A stretch of 64,000 bases of DNA from assembly GCA_963667515.2 (NCBI GenBank), contig CAXXXY010000002.1:310001-374000 (forward strand), read 5' to 3'. Source of the DNA: VYDC01 sp963667515 (GTDB lineage Bacteria; Chloroflexota; Dehalococcoidia; UBA2979). Position numbers and translations under genes: made by a program. Shown here one piece after another: positions 48,277 to 56,417 of this stretch (position 1 is the stretch's first letter; every line of letters begins with the position of its first letter). A model generated the notes under the pieces. It saw nothing but the letters and a program-made list of their open reading frames with translations. It searched no databases and was not told where the DNA came from.

Positions 48277-48665
48277 GCAGCGTTCCGCTGCACTCGAGGG
48301 GCTGCCGGCAGCGTTCCGCTGCACTCGAGGGGCTGCCGCCGCCACTGAGGGGTGCGCGTGTTCGGGCGGTGCCTCAGCGGGCCCGATGGCTGCAGAGCGT
48401 CGGTCGCATCGGCAGGGACGGGGGGAGGCGCTCGACGCCCGTTCAGGGCGCGCGGTAGCCCACGAGGTCGAGCCGAACGCACGCCGCGCAGCCATCAGGC
48501 CCGCTCCGCGTCCCGCCCGAGAACCTAGGCGGGTCAGTGCCGGCGGCAGCCCCAAGGTCGAGCGGAACGCTCGCCGCGCAGCCCTCAGGCCCGCTTCCGC
48601 CTCCCGCCCGAGAACCTAGGCGCGTCAGTGGCGGCGGCAGCCCCCAGGGTCGAGCGGAACGCTCG
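48277..48665. repeat. Hairpin and 90-bp tandem repeats between nuoN and glutamine synthetase
   Basis: Two GCAGCGTTCCGCTGC hairpins (48277-48291, 48308-48322), each followed by ACTCGAGGGGCTGCCG, form a perfect 31-bp tandem. From 48466 a unit of about 91 bp is repeated. It has a degenerate hairpin at 48469, perfect CGAGCGGAACGCTCG at 48559-48573 and 48651-48665, and between them CGCGCAGCC, CCGCTTCCGC and GAGAACCTAGGCG. The last hairpin ends three bases from the stop of the convergent glutamine synthetase gene. No gene was found in the interval. Confidence 0.82.
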
Positions 48666-48668
48666 TGG

Positions 48669-49985
48669 TTAGAGGAGGGGGAGGTAGCGGATGCGCTCGT
48701 ACTCGGTCACCTGCACGCGGTAGCGGGCCCACTCCTCGCGCTTGTTGGTGATCAGCGTCTCGAAGACGTGGTCGCCGAGCGTCTCGCGCATCAGCGTCGA
48801 GGCGGCGAACGCCTCGATCGCCTCGCCCAGCGAAGAGGGGAGCGCGGCCGGGCCGGCGCTGTCGTCGGCACCGGCAGTGGCGCGGGCGGGGGGCGGCAGC
48901 TCGTAGCCGCCGTCCACGCCCGCGAGCCCCGCCGCCAGCACCGCCGCCAGCGCGAGGTAGGGGTTGCAGGCCGCGTCGGGCGCCCGGTACTCGACGCGCG
49001 TCGACAGCTCCTGGCCCGGCCGATGCTCGGGCACGCGCACCAGCTCCGCCTGGTTGTGCGGCGACCAGCCCTGGTGCGTCGGCGCCTCGAAGCCCGGGAC
49101 GAGCCGCTTGTAGGAGTTCACCCACTGGTTCGTGACCAGCAGCGTCTCGGGCGCGTGCCGCAGCAGCCCCGCCGCGAACTGCCGCGCGAGCGTCGACAGT
49201 CGTAGATCACCGTCCGCGTCGTAGAAGGCGTTGCGCTCGCCGCGGAAGAGCGAGAGCTGCAGGTGCATCCCGGAGCCGTTGTGCTCCGTCATCGGCTTGG
49301 GCATGAAGGTGGCGTACACGCCGTGGCGCAGCGCCACCTCCTTCACCACGACGCGGTAGGTCATGATGGCGTCCGCCATCGTCATCGCGTCGGTGTAGCG
49401 CAGATCCATCTCGTGCTGGCTGGGCGCCACCTCGTGGTGGGAGAGCGCGACGCCGATGCCCAGCTCCTCCAGCATCAGCACCGTCTCGCGGCGCAGGTCG
49501 GAGGCCCCGTCGAAGGCGGTGAGATCGAAGTAGCCGCCCGTATCGAGCGGCTCCGTGCCGTGCGCGTCGCGGAAGTAGAAGAACTCGATCTCCGGCGAGA
49601 CGTAGAAGGTGAAGCCGGCCTGGGCCGCGAGCGCGAGCGTGCGCTGGAGCACGGCGCGCGGGTCCCCCGCGAAGGGCTCGCCGCCCGGCTCGCGGATGTC
49701 GCAGAACATGCGCGCCACGGCCTGCTCGCGCGGGCGCCACGGCAGCAGCTGGAAGGTCGCGGCGTCCGGCACCGCGAGCATGTCCGTCTCCTCTGCGCGC
49801 GCGAAACCGCGGATCGAGGAGCCGTCGAAGGAGATGCCGTCGGCGAGCGCGTGCTCCAGCTCCTCCACCGTGATCGCCACGGACTTCAGCATCCCCAGGA
49901 TGTCGGTGAACCAGAGGCGGATGAACTTGACGTCGTGGTCGCGGCACGCCTGCAGCACGTGCTGGCGAGAGCCGGAGTCATCCAT
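48669..49985 (-). CDS. Type I glutamine synthetase paralogue
   Basis: A 438-residue GSI-family enzyme. Substrate and metal-binding signatures are FDGSSIRGFARAEETDM, YVSPEIEFFYF, LSHHEVAPSQHEMDLRY, MPKPMTEHNGSGMH and RVEYRAPDAACNPYLALAA. It lacks the Asn-Leu-Tyr adenylylation segment, and its length is that of the GSI-alpha group. It either makes glutamine from glutamate and ammonia or acts as a gamma-glutamyl-amine ligase. Two GS genes in tandem suggest specialisation. It lies 165 bp downstream of glnA on the same strand. The stop is TAA, rare in this window. Confidence 0.9.
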   Translation of the reverse strand: MDDSGSRQHVLQACRDHDVKFIRLWFTDILGMLKSVAITVEELEHALADGISFDGSSIRGFARAEETDMLAVPDAATFQLLPWRPREQAVARMFCDIREPGGEPFAGDPRAVLQRTLALAAQAGFTFYVSPEIEFFYFRDAHGTEPLDTGGYFDLTAFDGASDLRRETVLMLEELGIGVALSHHEVAPSQHEMDLRYTDAMTMADAIMTYRVVVKEVALRHGVYATFMPKPMTEHNGSGMHLQLSLFRGERNAFYDADGDLRLSTLARQFAAGLLRHAPETLLVTNQWVNSYKRLVPGFEAPTHQGWSPHNQAELVRVPEHRPGQELSTRVEYRAPDAACNPYLALAAVLAAGLAGVDGGYELPPPARATAGADDSAGPAALPSSLGEAIEAFAASTLMRETLGDHVFETLITNKREEWARYRVQVTEYERIRYLPLL

Positions 49986-50059
49986 CGTCGTGCTCTCCTG
50001 TGCCGCCCCGGCGGAGCGCGCGAGGGGCCCCGCAGGGCCCCTCGTCGTCGCGGCTGGCG

Positions 50060-50152
50060 GCGGGCCCTCGCTACACGAGCCCCCGCTAGGCGCGCCCGCT
50101 AGGCGTGCCCGCTAGGCGTGCCCACTAGACGAGCCCATTAGACGAGCCCATT
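50060..50152. repeat. 13-bp tandem repeat at the glnA 3' end
   Basis: About six tandem units of the type GCCCGCTAGGCGT, later diverging to GCCCATTAGACGA, run into the glnA stop codon. On the glnA strand each unit carries TAG or TAA. Because 13 is not a multiple of three, stops appear in all frames just after the gene. Confidence 0.72.
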
Positions 50153-51569
50153 AGACGTGGAAGTACATCTCGTACTCGTACGGCGTCGGGCGCTGCCCCT
50201 GCTCGTCGATCTCCTCGCGCTTCCACTTGAGGTAGAGATCGAGCACGTCGGAGGTGAACACGCCGCTCGCGAGCAGGAAGTCGTGGTCTGCCGCCAGCGC
50301 GTCGATCGCCTCGGTCAGCGACCCCGGCACCTTGGGGATCGAGAGCGCCTCCTCGGCCGTCAGCTCGTAGATGTTGCGGTCGATCGGATCGCCCGGCTCG
50401 ATCTGGTTCTGGATGCCGTCGATGCCCGCCATCAGCATCGCCGCGAAGGCGAGGTAGGCGTTGCACGAGGCGTCGGGCGGGCGGAACTCGATGCGCTTTG
50501 CGCCCGCCGACATGTCGTAGGTGGGGATGCGTACCGCCGCCGAGCGGTTGCGCATCGAGTAGACGAGGTTCACCGGCGCCTCGAAGCCCGGCACCAGCCG
50601 CTTGTAGGAGTTGGTGGTGGGCGCGGCGAAGGCGAGCACCGCGGGCGCGTGGCGCAGCAGCCCCCCCACGTAGTGCCGCGCGAGCTGCGAGAGGCCCGCG
50701 TAGCCGTTGGCGTCGTAGAAGAGCGGCTGCCCGTCCTTCCACAGCGACTGGTGGGTGTGCATCCCGGTGCCGTTGTCGCCGAAGATCGGCTTCGGCATGA
50801 ACGTGGCGACCTTACCGTGCTGGCGCGCCACGTCCCGCACGATGTGCTTGTACCACTGGTTGAAGTCGCCGCGGCGCGTGAGCGTGTCGAAGCGGGTGGC
50901 GATCTCGCCCTGGCCGGCGGTCGCCACCTCGTGGTGGCTGACCTCGGTGGTGATGCCCACGGCGTGCATCGCCTCGTGCATCTCCCAGCGCAGATCGGCC
51001 TGCGTGTCGAAGGGGGCGGTCGGCGAGTAGCCCTCCTTGCCCGGCACCTTGTAGCCGAGGTTCGGGCCCTCGTCGCGGGCGCTGTTCCAGTGCGCCTCGA
51101 CCGAGTCCACGTAGTAGAACGCCGTGTGCTGCGTCTGGTGGTAGCGCACGTCGTCGAAGACGAAGAACTCGCTCTCCGGGCCGAAGTACGCGGCGTCCGC
51201 GATGCCCGTCGAGCGCAGGTACTCCTCCGCCTTGTCGCCGATGTGCCGCGGGTCGCGCGAGTACGCCGAGCGCGTGATCGTGTCCGCGACCTCGCAGATC
51301 ACGGTCAGCGTGGGGATGTCCCGCGAGGAGGTCGGGTCGTAGACCGCCGTGTCCAGGTCCGGCATGAGCAGCATGTCCGAGTCCTGGATCTGCTGGAAGC
51401 CGCGCAGCGAGGAGCCGTCGAAGCCCAGGCCCTGCTCCATCAGCTCGGGGGTGAAGCGCTCCGCGGGGATCGTGAACTGCTGCCAGCGGCCGAACAGGTC
51501 GGTGACGCGGAGCTCCACGCGGCGCACGCCGCGCGACTCCATCAGCTGCTTGACCTCGTCGTAGCTCAC
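50151..51569 (-). CDS. glnA: Glutamine synthetase type I
   Basis: A 472-residue GSI-beta-length enzyme, the main ammonia-assimilating enzyme, forming dodecamers. Signatures are FDGSSLRGFQQIQDSDMLL, YFGPESEFFVF, VSHHEVATAGQGEIATRF, KPIFGDNGTGMHTHQSLW and RIEFRPPDASCNAYLAFAAML. The adenylylation region is present as NIYELTAEEALSIPKVPGSL, with the target Tyr conserved, so covalent control is possible. A four-half-site operator lies 108-145 bp upstream, and an OmpR/GlnR-type regulator gene precedes it on the same strand. Confidence 0.96.
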   Translation of the reverse strand: MSYDEVKQLMESRGVRRVELRVTDLFGRWQQFTIPAERFTPELMEQGLGFDGSSLRGFQQIQDSDMLLMPDLDTAVYDPTSSRDIPTLTVICEVADTITRSAYSRDPRHIGDKAEEYLRSTGIADAAYFGPESEFFVFDDVRYHQTQHTAFYYVDSVEAHWNSARDEGPNLGYKVPGKEGYSPTAPFDTQADLRWEMHEAMHAVGITTEVSHHEVATAGQGEIATRFDTLTRRGDFNQWYKHIVRDVARQHGKVATFMPKPIFGDNGTGMHTHQSLWKDGQPLFYDANGYAGLSQLARHYVGGLLRHAPAVLAFAAPTTNSYKRLVPGFEAPVNLVYSMRNRSAAVRIPTYDMSAGAKRIEFRPPDASCNAYLAFAAMLMAGIDGIQNQIEPGDPIDRNIYELTAEEALSIPKVPGSLTEAIDALAADHDFLLASGVFTSDVLDLYLKWKREEIDEQGQRPTPYEYEMYFHV

Positions 51570-51676
51570 GCGCGCTCCTTTCCCGCCCCGGCGGCCGTCG
51601 CCGGACCTCGTCCCCTCGCCGGCGCCGTCGTGTGTGGGTCCGGGCGCTGCGAGCCAGACGACGATAGGGAGCGCCG

Positions 51677-51714
51677 ATTTCCCGCGCGTTACCCCGCTGT
51701 TACGGGCATGTTTC
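51677..51714 (-). promoter_or_regulatory. GlnR-like operator: four half-sites at 11-bp spacing
   Basis: On the plus strand ATTTC (51677-51681), GTTAC (51688-51692), GTTAC (51699-51703) and GTTTC (51710-51714) are each separated by six bases. On the glnA strand this reads GAAAC-N6-GTAAC-N6-GTAAC-N6-GAAAT, matching the actinobacterial GlnR box pattern. It sits between the regulator gene and glnA. Confidence 0.68.
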
Positions 51715-51781
51715 CGCTGCCCCGCCCTCGACGCCGCGCGTCCTGAGTCGAGGCGGCGCGTCGAGGTGGCGCGCGGGGCGC

Positions 51782-52540
51782 TCAGGCGTCGATGAAGCGG
51801 TAGCCGACGTTGCGCACCGTCTCCACGTACTGGCGCCGCCCCTCAATCTTGGAGCGGATACGGCGCACGTGGACGTCCACCGTGCGGGCGCCGCCGTAGT
51901 AGTCGTAGCCCCACACGCGGTCCAGCAGCGCCTCGCGCGTGAAGGGCCGGCCGGGGCTGCCCGCGAGGCACGCCAGCAGCTCGTACTCTTTGTAGGTGAG
52001 GTCGACGACCTCGCCGTCGACGGTGACGGTGTAGCGCTCGAGGTCGATCACCACGCCGCCGCGCGTGAGCACGGAGCCGCCGTCGCCGCCGTCGTTCCAG
52101 AGCGCGCGCAGCACGCGCACGCGCAGCTCCTCGGCGTCCAGCGGCGGCACGATGAAGTCGCTCACCGCCACGCCGGGCCCGAGCAGCGCGAGCTGCTCGG
52201 GCGCCGCGATCGCGAGCACGCTCGCCGTGCCCTCGATCGCCGGGTCGCGCAGCAGCGCCGCGAGGCCGCCGCCGGTCATGCCCGCGCGCCCGCCGCGCTC
52301 GGAGAGACCGCCGCGCTCCACGAGTCCGCGCGGCGCGGGCGTTCCGCCGCCCCGCGCAGCCCCCCCACCCAGCGGAAGCCCGAGGTCGAGGAGCAGCAGC
52401 CGCGGCCGCCACTCGCGCGCCACCAGCAGGCCGCCCGTGAGCGAGGCCTCCTGCCGCAGCAGCACGCCTTCCACGCTCAGCGCGGACTCCACCGCCGCGA
52501 CGTAGGCGGCGCTGTCGGAGAGCAGGAGCACCCGCTGCAT
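51782..52540 (-). CDS. OmpR/GlnR-type response regulator
   Basis: A 252-residue protein. ATG 52540 (MQRVLLLSDS) is preferred because the longer frame to 52660 is non-homologous. The N-terminal receiver keeps the phospho-acceptor Asp52 (LLLLDLGLP), but the usual acidic pair is Ser-Asp, and a Gly/Arg-rich insertion (about 57-90) interrupts it, so phosphorylation is doubtful. The C-terminal winged helix is well preserved (LTYKEYELLACLAGSPGRPF, VWGYDYYGGARTVDVHVRRI, VRNVGYRF). No sensor kinase is adjacent. Orphan receiver of this type next to glnA suggests a GlnR-like nitrogen regulator. A phosphate (PhoB-like) role is the alternative. Confidence 0.8.
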   Translation of the reverse strand: MQRVLLLSDSAAYVAAVESALSVEGVLLRQEASLTGGLLVAREWRPRLLLLDLGLPLGGGAARGGGTPAPRGLVERGGLSERGGRAGMTGGGLAALLRDPAIEGTASVLAIAAPEQLALLGPGVAVSDFIVPPLDAEELRVRVLRALWNDGGDGGSVLTRGGVVIDLERYTVTVDGEVVDLTYKEYELLACLAGSPGRPFTREALLDRVWGYDYYGGARTVDVHVRRIRSKIEGRRQYVETVRNVGYRFIDA

Positions 52541-52667
52541 GACCGGATTGTAGCCGCCGCGCCCGCCGGCATCGACGCCGGCGCGAGGCGGCCGAGGCGG
52601 GGCGAGCACGAGGCGACCGAGGCGCGGCGAGTTCGGGGAAAGACCCTGTCCCCGCGGCACGTGACGC

Positions 52668-52676
52668 TGTTATTAT
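52668..52676 (+). promoter_or_regulatory. Extended -10 promoter of the ABC-2 exporter
   Basis: TGTTATTAT (52668-52676) fits an extended -10 (TGN plus TATTAT). No good -35 is seen at 17-18 bp. The ATG follows at 52706 with GGGAGG between. Confidence 0.48.
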
Positions 52677-52705
52677 GCCTCGCTGCGGGAGCAGGGAGGC
52701 ACCCG

Positions 52706-53803
52706 ATGCTGGTCGTGGAGACCGAGGACCTCACCAAGATCTATCAGAAGCGCTACATCGCCCTCAACGCGCTCTTCATGCGCGTGGAGAAGGGGACGGT
52801 GTACGGGCTGGTGGGGCCCAACGGCGCCGGCAAGTCCACCACGTTCCGCCTGCTGCTGGGACTGCAGCGCCCCACCGCGGGCAGCGTGGCCGTGCTGGGC
52901 GAGGCGATGACGGCGGAGCGGGCCGATCTGCGCCGCCGCATCGGCTTCCTGCCGACCAACCCCAGCTTCCCGCGCCACCTCACGCCGATCGGCTACCTCG
53001 AGTTCGTGGGGCGCCTCCTCGGCATGCCGCCGGACCGCGCGAAGATCCAGCTCGCGCAGCTGCTCCAGGCCGTCGACCTGACGAGCGCTGCCTCGCAGCG
53101 GCTCGAGAGCTTCTCGACGGGCATGCTGACCCGCGTCGGCATCGCGGCCGCGCTGATGAACGACCCGGAGCTGCTGATCCTCGACGAGCCGACCTCGGGG
53201 CTCGACCCCTCGGGGCGCAAGCAGATCATCGAGCTGATCCGCCAGATCGCGGGCCGCGACCGCACGATCATCATCTCGACGCACATCCTGGGCGACGTGG
53301 AGCGCGTCTGCACGGACATCGGCCTCATCTCGCAGGGGCGGCTGATCTACACCGGGCCGATGTCGGAGATGCGCCGGCTCGCGCGGCAAGGCACGATCTC
53401 CGTCGAGATCGAGGGCAACCTCGCCGCCTTCGAGGAGCAGGTGCCGACGCTCGACCAGTTCTCCTCGCTGCGCTGGGAGCGCATGGGCAACGAGTTCCGC
53501 ATCACCTTCCTGGGCACGCAGCCGCTGGCGGATTACATCCAGCGCGTGGTGGCGCTGATCGACCGCACGGGCGTCGAGCTGCTGCACCTGGACACCGGAC
53601 CCGACGAGATCGAGGAGGCGTTCCTGGGGCGGTTGGAGGAGGACCGCTCGCGCGACATCCTGCGCGTCGCCGCCTGGGCCGCGACGCAGGAGATCTCCGG
53701 GCACGAGGCGACCCGGCGCCCGCCCGTCTTCGAGGAGGAGAAGCGGCGGCTGCTCGCCAATCAGCCGCTCCCGCCCGAGCACGGGACGCACGCCGACATC
53801 TAG
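52706..53803 (+). CDS. ABC-2 type transporter ATP-binding protein
   Basis: A 365-residue ATPase. Walker A is GPNGAGKST, the Q-loop region reads RIGFLPTNPSFP with Thr/Pro in the usual Gln area, the signature is the variant FSTGM, Walker B is LLILDEPTSGLDP, and the H-loop is IISTHILGDVERV. After the ATPase domain (about 1-230) a C-terminal regulatory part (VEIEGNLAAFEEQV and onward) and a charged tail follow. The next gene encodes the permease. Drug, lipid or antibiotic export is typical; the substrate is unknown. Confidence 0.9.
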   Translation: MLVVETEDLTKIYQKRYIALNALFMRVEKGTVYGLVGPNGAGKSTTFRLLLGLQRPTAGSVAVLGEAMTAERADLRRRIGFLPTNPSFPRHLTPIGYLEFVGRLLGMPPDRAKIQLAQLLQAVDLTSAASQRLESFSTGMLTRVGIAAALMNDPELLILDEPTSGLDPSGRKQIIELIRQIAGRDRTIIISTHILGDVERVCTDIGLISQGRLIYTGPMSEMRRLARQGTISVEIEGNLAAFEEQVPTLDQFSSLRWERMGNEFRITFLGTQPLADYIQRVVALIDRTGVELLHLDTGPDEIEEAFLGRLEEDRSRDILRVAAWAATQEISGHEATRRPPVFEEEKRRLLANQPLPPEHGTHADI

Positions 53804-53887
53804 CCGCGGACCAGCCAGCCGATGCCCCGCCGACCGGCCGCCGGGCCGGGCGGCACCGGGGGCCGGCAGGCGACGAGAGGATGGCCG

Positions 53888-54613
53888 ATGCAGGCGTACA
53901 TCGCGCTTCTGCGCTACGACGTGGGGCAGCTGGCGCGCTCGTGGCTGGTGCGGCTGTGGGTCGCGCTGCTCGTCGTGCCGGCGCTCTTCGTCGTCGTCGT
54001 GGCCGCGAACGAGGACGAGAAAGCGTCGGAGACGCTGGCCGCCTACATCGCCGCCGTGCTCGTGCCGCTCTCCGCTCTCGTCGTGGCGATCGTGAGCTCG
54101 GCCGCCGTCTCCGCCGAGTCGTCGGTGGCCGCCGACTCAATCCTGTCGCGCTCCGTGACCCGCAGCGAGTACATCGCGGCGAAGGTGACCTCGCGACTGG
54201 GGATGACGGTGCTGGTGTTCGCCGCCGTCGCGATCCCGTTCGCCTACCTGATCGTGCGCTACTCGAAGGACGTCGACACCTCCGTCGGGGGCGTGGTGGC
54301 GGGCCTGCTGATGGTGGGCACGGGGCTCGTCTTCCTCGCCGCGCTCGGCATCGCGCTCTCCACGCTGCTGCGCAACGCGCTGCTGGCCGCGCTGATCGTG
54401 CTCGCCGCGGTCATCTCGTCGGGCGGCGCGTTGCAGTTCCTCGGTCTGCCGTGGATGAGCAGCACCGCCGTGCTGAGCGACCTGGCGGCGATCTTCCGCG
54501 GCGACGTCGAGAATCCGGCGTGGCACGCGACGCGCGTCATCACCGTCTTCTCGATTCTCACGGCGCTCGGCGTGGCGGCGTCGTTCTTCGTCTTCCGCCG
54601 CCGCGACCTGTAG
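53888..54613 (+). CDS. ABC-2 type transporter permease
   Basis: A 241-residue membrane protein. ATG 53888 (MQAYIALLRYDVGQLARSW) gives a normal amphipathic N-terminus. Six hydrophobic helices, with the conserved intracellular loop SILSRSVTRSEYIAAKVTSR between helices 2 and 3, as in ABC-2 permeases such as NosY/YhgE-like proteins. It pairs with the upstream ATPase, 84 bp apart. It ends with the cytoplasmic FRRRDL. Confidence 0.85.
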   Translation: MQAYIALLRYDVGQLARSWLVRLWVALLVVPALFVVVVAANEDEKASETLAAYIAAVLVPLSALVVAIVSSAAVSAESSVAADSILSRSVTRSEYIAAKVTSRLGMTVLVFAAVAIPFAYLIVRYSKDVDTSVGGVVAGLLMVGTGLVFLAALGIALSTLLRNALLAALIVLAAVISSGGALQFLGLPWMSSTAVLSDLAAIFRGDVENPAWHATRVITVFSILTALGVAASFFVFRRRDL

Positions 54614-54638
54614 CGCGCGAGCCGCTAAGCTCCGCGGC

Positions 54639-54983
54639 ATGGCGGCGGGGCGTCTCTACTCCAGCAGCGTGGAGCTGGCCGAGCTCGGCACGCACGCGGG
54701 CCTGCGGCTGCGCGGCCGCGTGCGCCGGCGCGCGCTGCGGCTCTCGATCGGCGGCGCGGGCGAGAGGCGCGCGCTCTCGCTAACGCTGGTGCGGCTGCGC
54801 CCGCTCGCCGTCGAGGTGGCCGACGGGCGCGGGACGCGGCTCGTGCCGATCGACGCGGCACCGCACCCCGCGGAGCAGATGGCCAGGCGGCTGGCGCTGG
54901 TCGCGCTGGGCTGCGCGCTTGTGATCGGGATCGCGAGACGGCTGCGCCGCGCGCGGCGCGGCGGGGAGGGGACACGGCGATGA
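54639..54983 (+). CDS. Small hypothetical protein with C-terminal membrane helix
   Basis: A 114-residue basic protein. A beta-rich N-terminal part (LSIGGAGERRALSLTLVRLRPLAVEV, broken into strands) precedes one hydrophobic helix (about 85-100, LALVALGCALVIGIA) and an Arg-rich tail. Its TGA overlaps the start of the GerW-like gene, a pairing that suggests joint function. Family unknown. Confidence 0.5.
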   Translation: MAAGRLYSSSVELAELGTHAGLRLRGRVRRRALRLSIGGAGERRALSLTLVRLRPLAVEVADGRGTRLVPIDAAPHPAEQMARRLALVALGCALVIGIARRLRRARRGGEGTRR

Positions 54984-55319
54984 TGGAGAGCACGGACGTC
55001 GTTCGCGAGCTGGGGCAGATCCCGCTCCGCGCCTCGGCGGAGGGCTGCTTCGGCACCCCCACTACGGCCGGTGATCGCACGGTCATCCCCGTCGCCGAGG
55101 TGGGCTTCGGCATGGGCATCGGCTGGGGCGGCGGCCACAGCAAGGAGGACGACTCGATGGGCGGCGGCGGCGGCGGTGGCGGCGATCGAGGTCGGGCCGG
55201 ACGGCGTCTCGATCCACCCGATCGAGGACCGCACCGCGATCACGCTGGCGCGCATCGCCTTCGTCGGCGCGACGATCGCGCTCGTCGCGCGCACGCTGCT
55301 CAAGCTGGTGCGCGGCTAG
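54980..55319 (+). pseudogene. GerW/YtfJ-like protein, frameshifted in Gly tract
   Basis: The first frame (from 54980) encodes TVIPVAEVGFGMGIGWGGGH and a Gly run. A second frame from about 55170 gives AAIEVGPDGVSIHPIED and a C-terminal membrane helix (ARIAFVGATIALVARTLLKLV), ending at TAG 55319. Together they form a complete GerW (YtfJ) family protein: VIPV strand, Gly-rich loop, then PDGV. The frame change lies within the GGC/GGT run at 55159-55184. In Bacillus the family is sporulation-associated, but it is widespread in non-sporulating bacteria. Either a slippage frameshift or an assembly error in the repeat. Confidence 0.65.
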
Positions 55320-55394
55320 CGGCCGCCGCCGAGGCCCGCGCCAGGCCGCGCCCGCCCACCGGGTGCGCCGACGAGGGCCGCGGGGTAGCGCGGC

Positions 55395-55423
55395 TTGATC
55401 GCGTCGGGGGCCGCTCCCAGAAT
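55395..55423 (+). promoter_or_regulatory. Promoter of tRNA-Thr
   Basis: TTGATC (55395-55400) and CAGAAT (55418-55423), 17 bp apart. The -10 ends nine bases before the tRNA, so transcription would start almost at the mature 5' end. Confidence 0.45.
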
Positions 55424-55432
55424 CGCTCACAG

Positions 55433-55507
55433 GCCGGTGTAGCTCAGTGGCAGAGCAGCTGTTTCGTAAACAGCAGGTCGAGGGTTCGAATCCCCCCGCC
55501 GGCTCCA
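55433..55507 (+). tRNA. tRNA-Thr, anticodon CGT
   Basis: A 75-nt tRNA with CCA encoded. The acceptor stem GCCGGTG pairs with CGCCGGC (one G-T pair). The anticodon stem GCTGT/ACAGC encloses the loop TTCGTAA with CGT at positions 34-36, reading ACG. The T arm GAGGGTTCGAATCCCCC is standard. It is a single tRNA between GerW and a hypothetical gene. Confidence 0.95.
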
Positions 55508-55570
55508 CCCCGCGGGCCGCGGTCCGGCCCGGGACGACATCGCGGAGCGCCGCGCCGAGATGGAGCGACG

Positions 55571-56344
55571 ATGAGCAAGCTGCGCGATCTGGTGCGGCAG
55601 GCGGCGCGCCCCCACCCGCAGGCGATCGGCTTCGCGCGCACCAGGCAGGGCCCAGCGACGCCGGCGATCGTGGTGGTGGCGCTGGTCGCGGACGCCGAGG
55701 CTGCGCGCGCCGCCGTTGAGGCGGAGGCCGGCGCGCTCCTCTACACCGGCCTGCCCGCCGACGCCGCGGGCGTGGTCGAGGCCGCGGGCTCGCGGCCGGT
55801 CGGTTGCCGCCTCGACGCCGCGACCGGGGCCGAGGCCGCGGCGCTGGCCGAGGCGGGGGTCGACTTCCTCGTCTTCGACGACGGCCGCGCCGAGGCCGCG
55901 GCGCTCCGGCCGCCGGAGCTGGGGCGCGTGCTGCTGCTCGCCGGTGACGAGGACGAGGAGCGCCTGCGCACGCTGGCGGCGCTCGAGCCGGAGGCCGCGC
56001 TCGTCGCTCCGCCGACCGACGCCACCGCGGTCGGCCGCGCCTCCGCGCGCGCGCTGGCCGCGCTGCGCCGCCGCGCCGAGCTGCTGCGCGCGCCGCTCGC
56101 GATCGAGGCGGGGGCGCTGGACGCGGACACGCTCGAGGCGTGGCGCGACGCCGCGGCGCCGATCGTCGTGGTCGCGGGCGAGCGGGTAGCCGAGGCGGTG
56201 GCCGCCGCCTCGGACGTGCCGCTGCCCCACGAGGGCGAGCGCCCGCGAGAGCGATCCGCGGCGCTGCCGCCCGCCGTCGCGGCGCGCGCCGAGGAGCGCC
56301 ACGAGCACGACCACGACGATGAGGACCGGCTGCCCCGACGCTGA
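55571..56344 (+). CDS. Hypothetical Ala-rich protein with His/Asp-rich tail
   Basis: A 257-residue protein, no membrane segment. Alternating short hydrophobic strands and Ala/Glu helices (AIVVVALVADAEAAR, GVDFLVFDDGRAEAAALRPP, RVLLLAGDEDEERL, PIVVVAGERVAEAVAAASDV) suggest an alpha/beta or TIM-barrel-like fold. The C-terminus ends in an EERHEHDHDDED metal-binding-like stretch. I do not recognise the family. It starts 63 bp after the tRNA. Confidence 0.6.
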   Translation: MSKLRDLVRQAARPHPQAIGFARTRQGPATPAIVVVALVADAEAARAAVEAEAGALLYTGLPADAAGVVEAAGSRPVGCRLDAATGAEAAALAEAGVDFLVFDDGRAEAAALRPPELGRVLLLAGDEDEERLRTLAALEPEAALVAPPTDATAVGRASARALAALRRRAELLRAPLAIEAGALDADTLEAWRDAAAPIVVVAGERVAEAVAAASDVPLPHEGERPRERSAALPPAVAARAEERHEHDHDDEDRLPRR

Positions 56345-56380
56345 GCGGCGGCCCGCGCCTCTTCGGTCCCGTCCCGTTCC

Positions 56381-56410
56381 TTGACGGGCTCGATCGCGCC
56401 TCCCTAGGAT
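56381..56410 (+). promoter_or_regulatory. Promoter of MerR gene, near-leaderless
   Basis: TTGACG (56381-56386) and TAGGAT (56405-56410) with 18 bp spacing. The GTG start is only seven bases after the -10, so the message is probably leaderless. Confidence 0.62.
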
Positions 56411-56417
56411 TCGCGCC

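Noticed and set aside
48466..48665. Possible CRISPR-like array (repeats with spacers of similar length)
   Set aside because: Spacers are copies of each other, repeats are degenerate and no cas genes are present. It is tandem duplication around hairpin elements.
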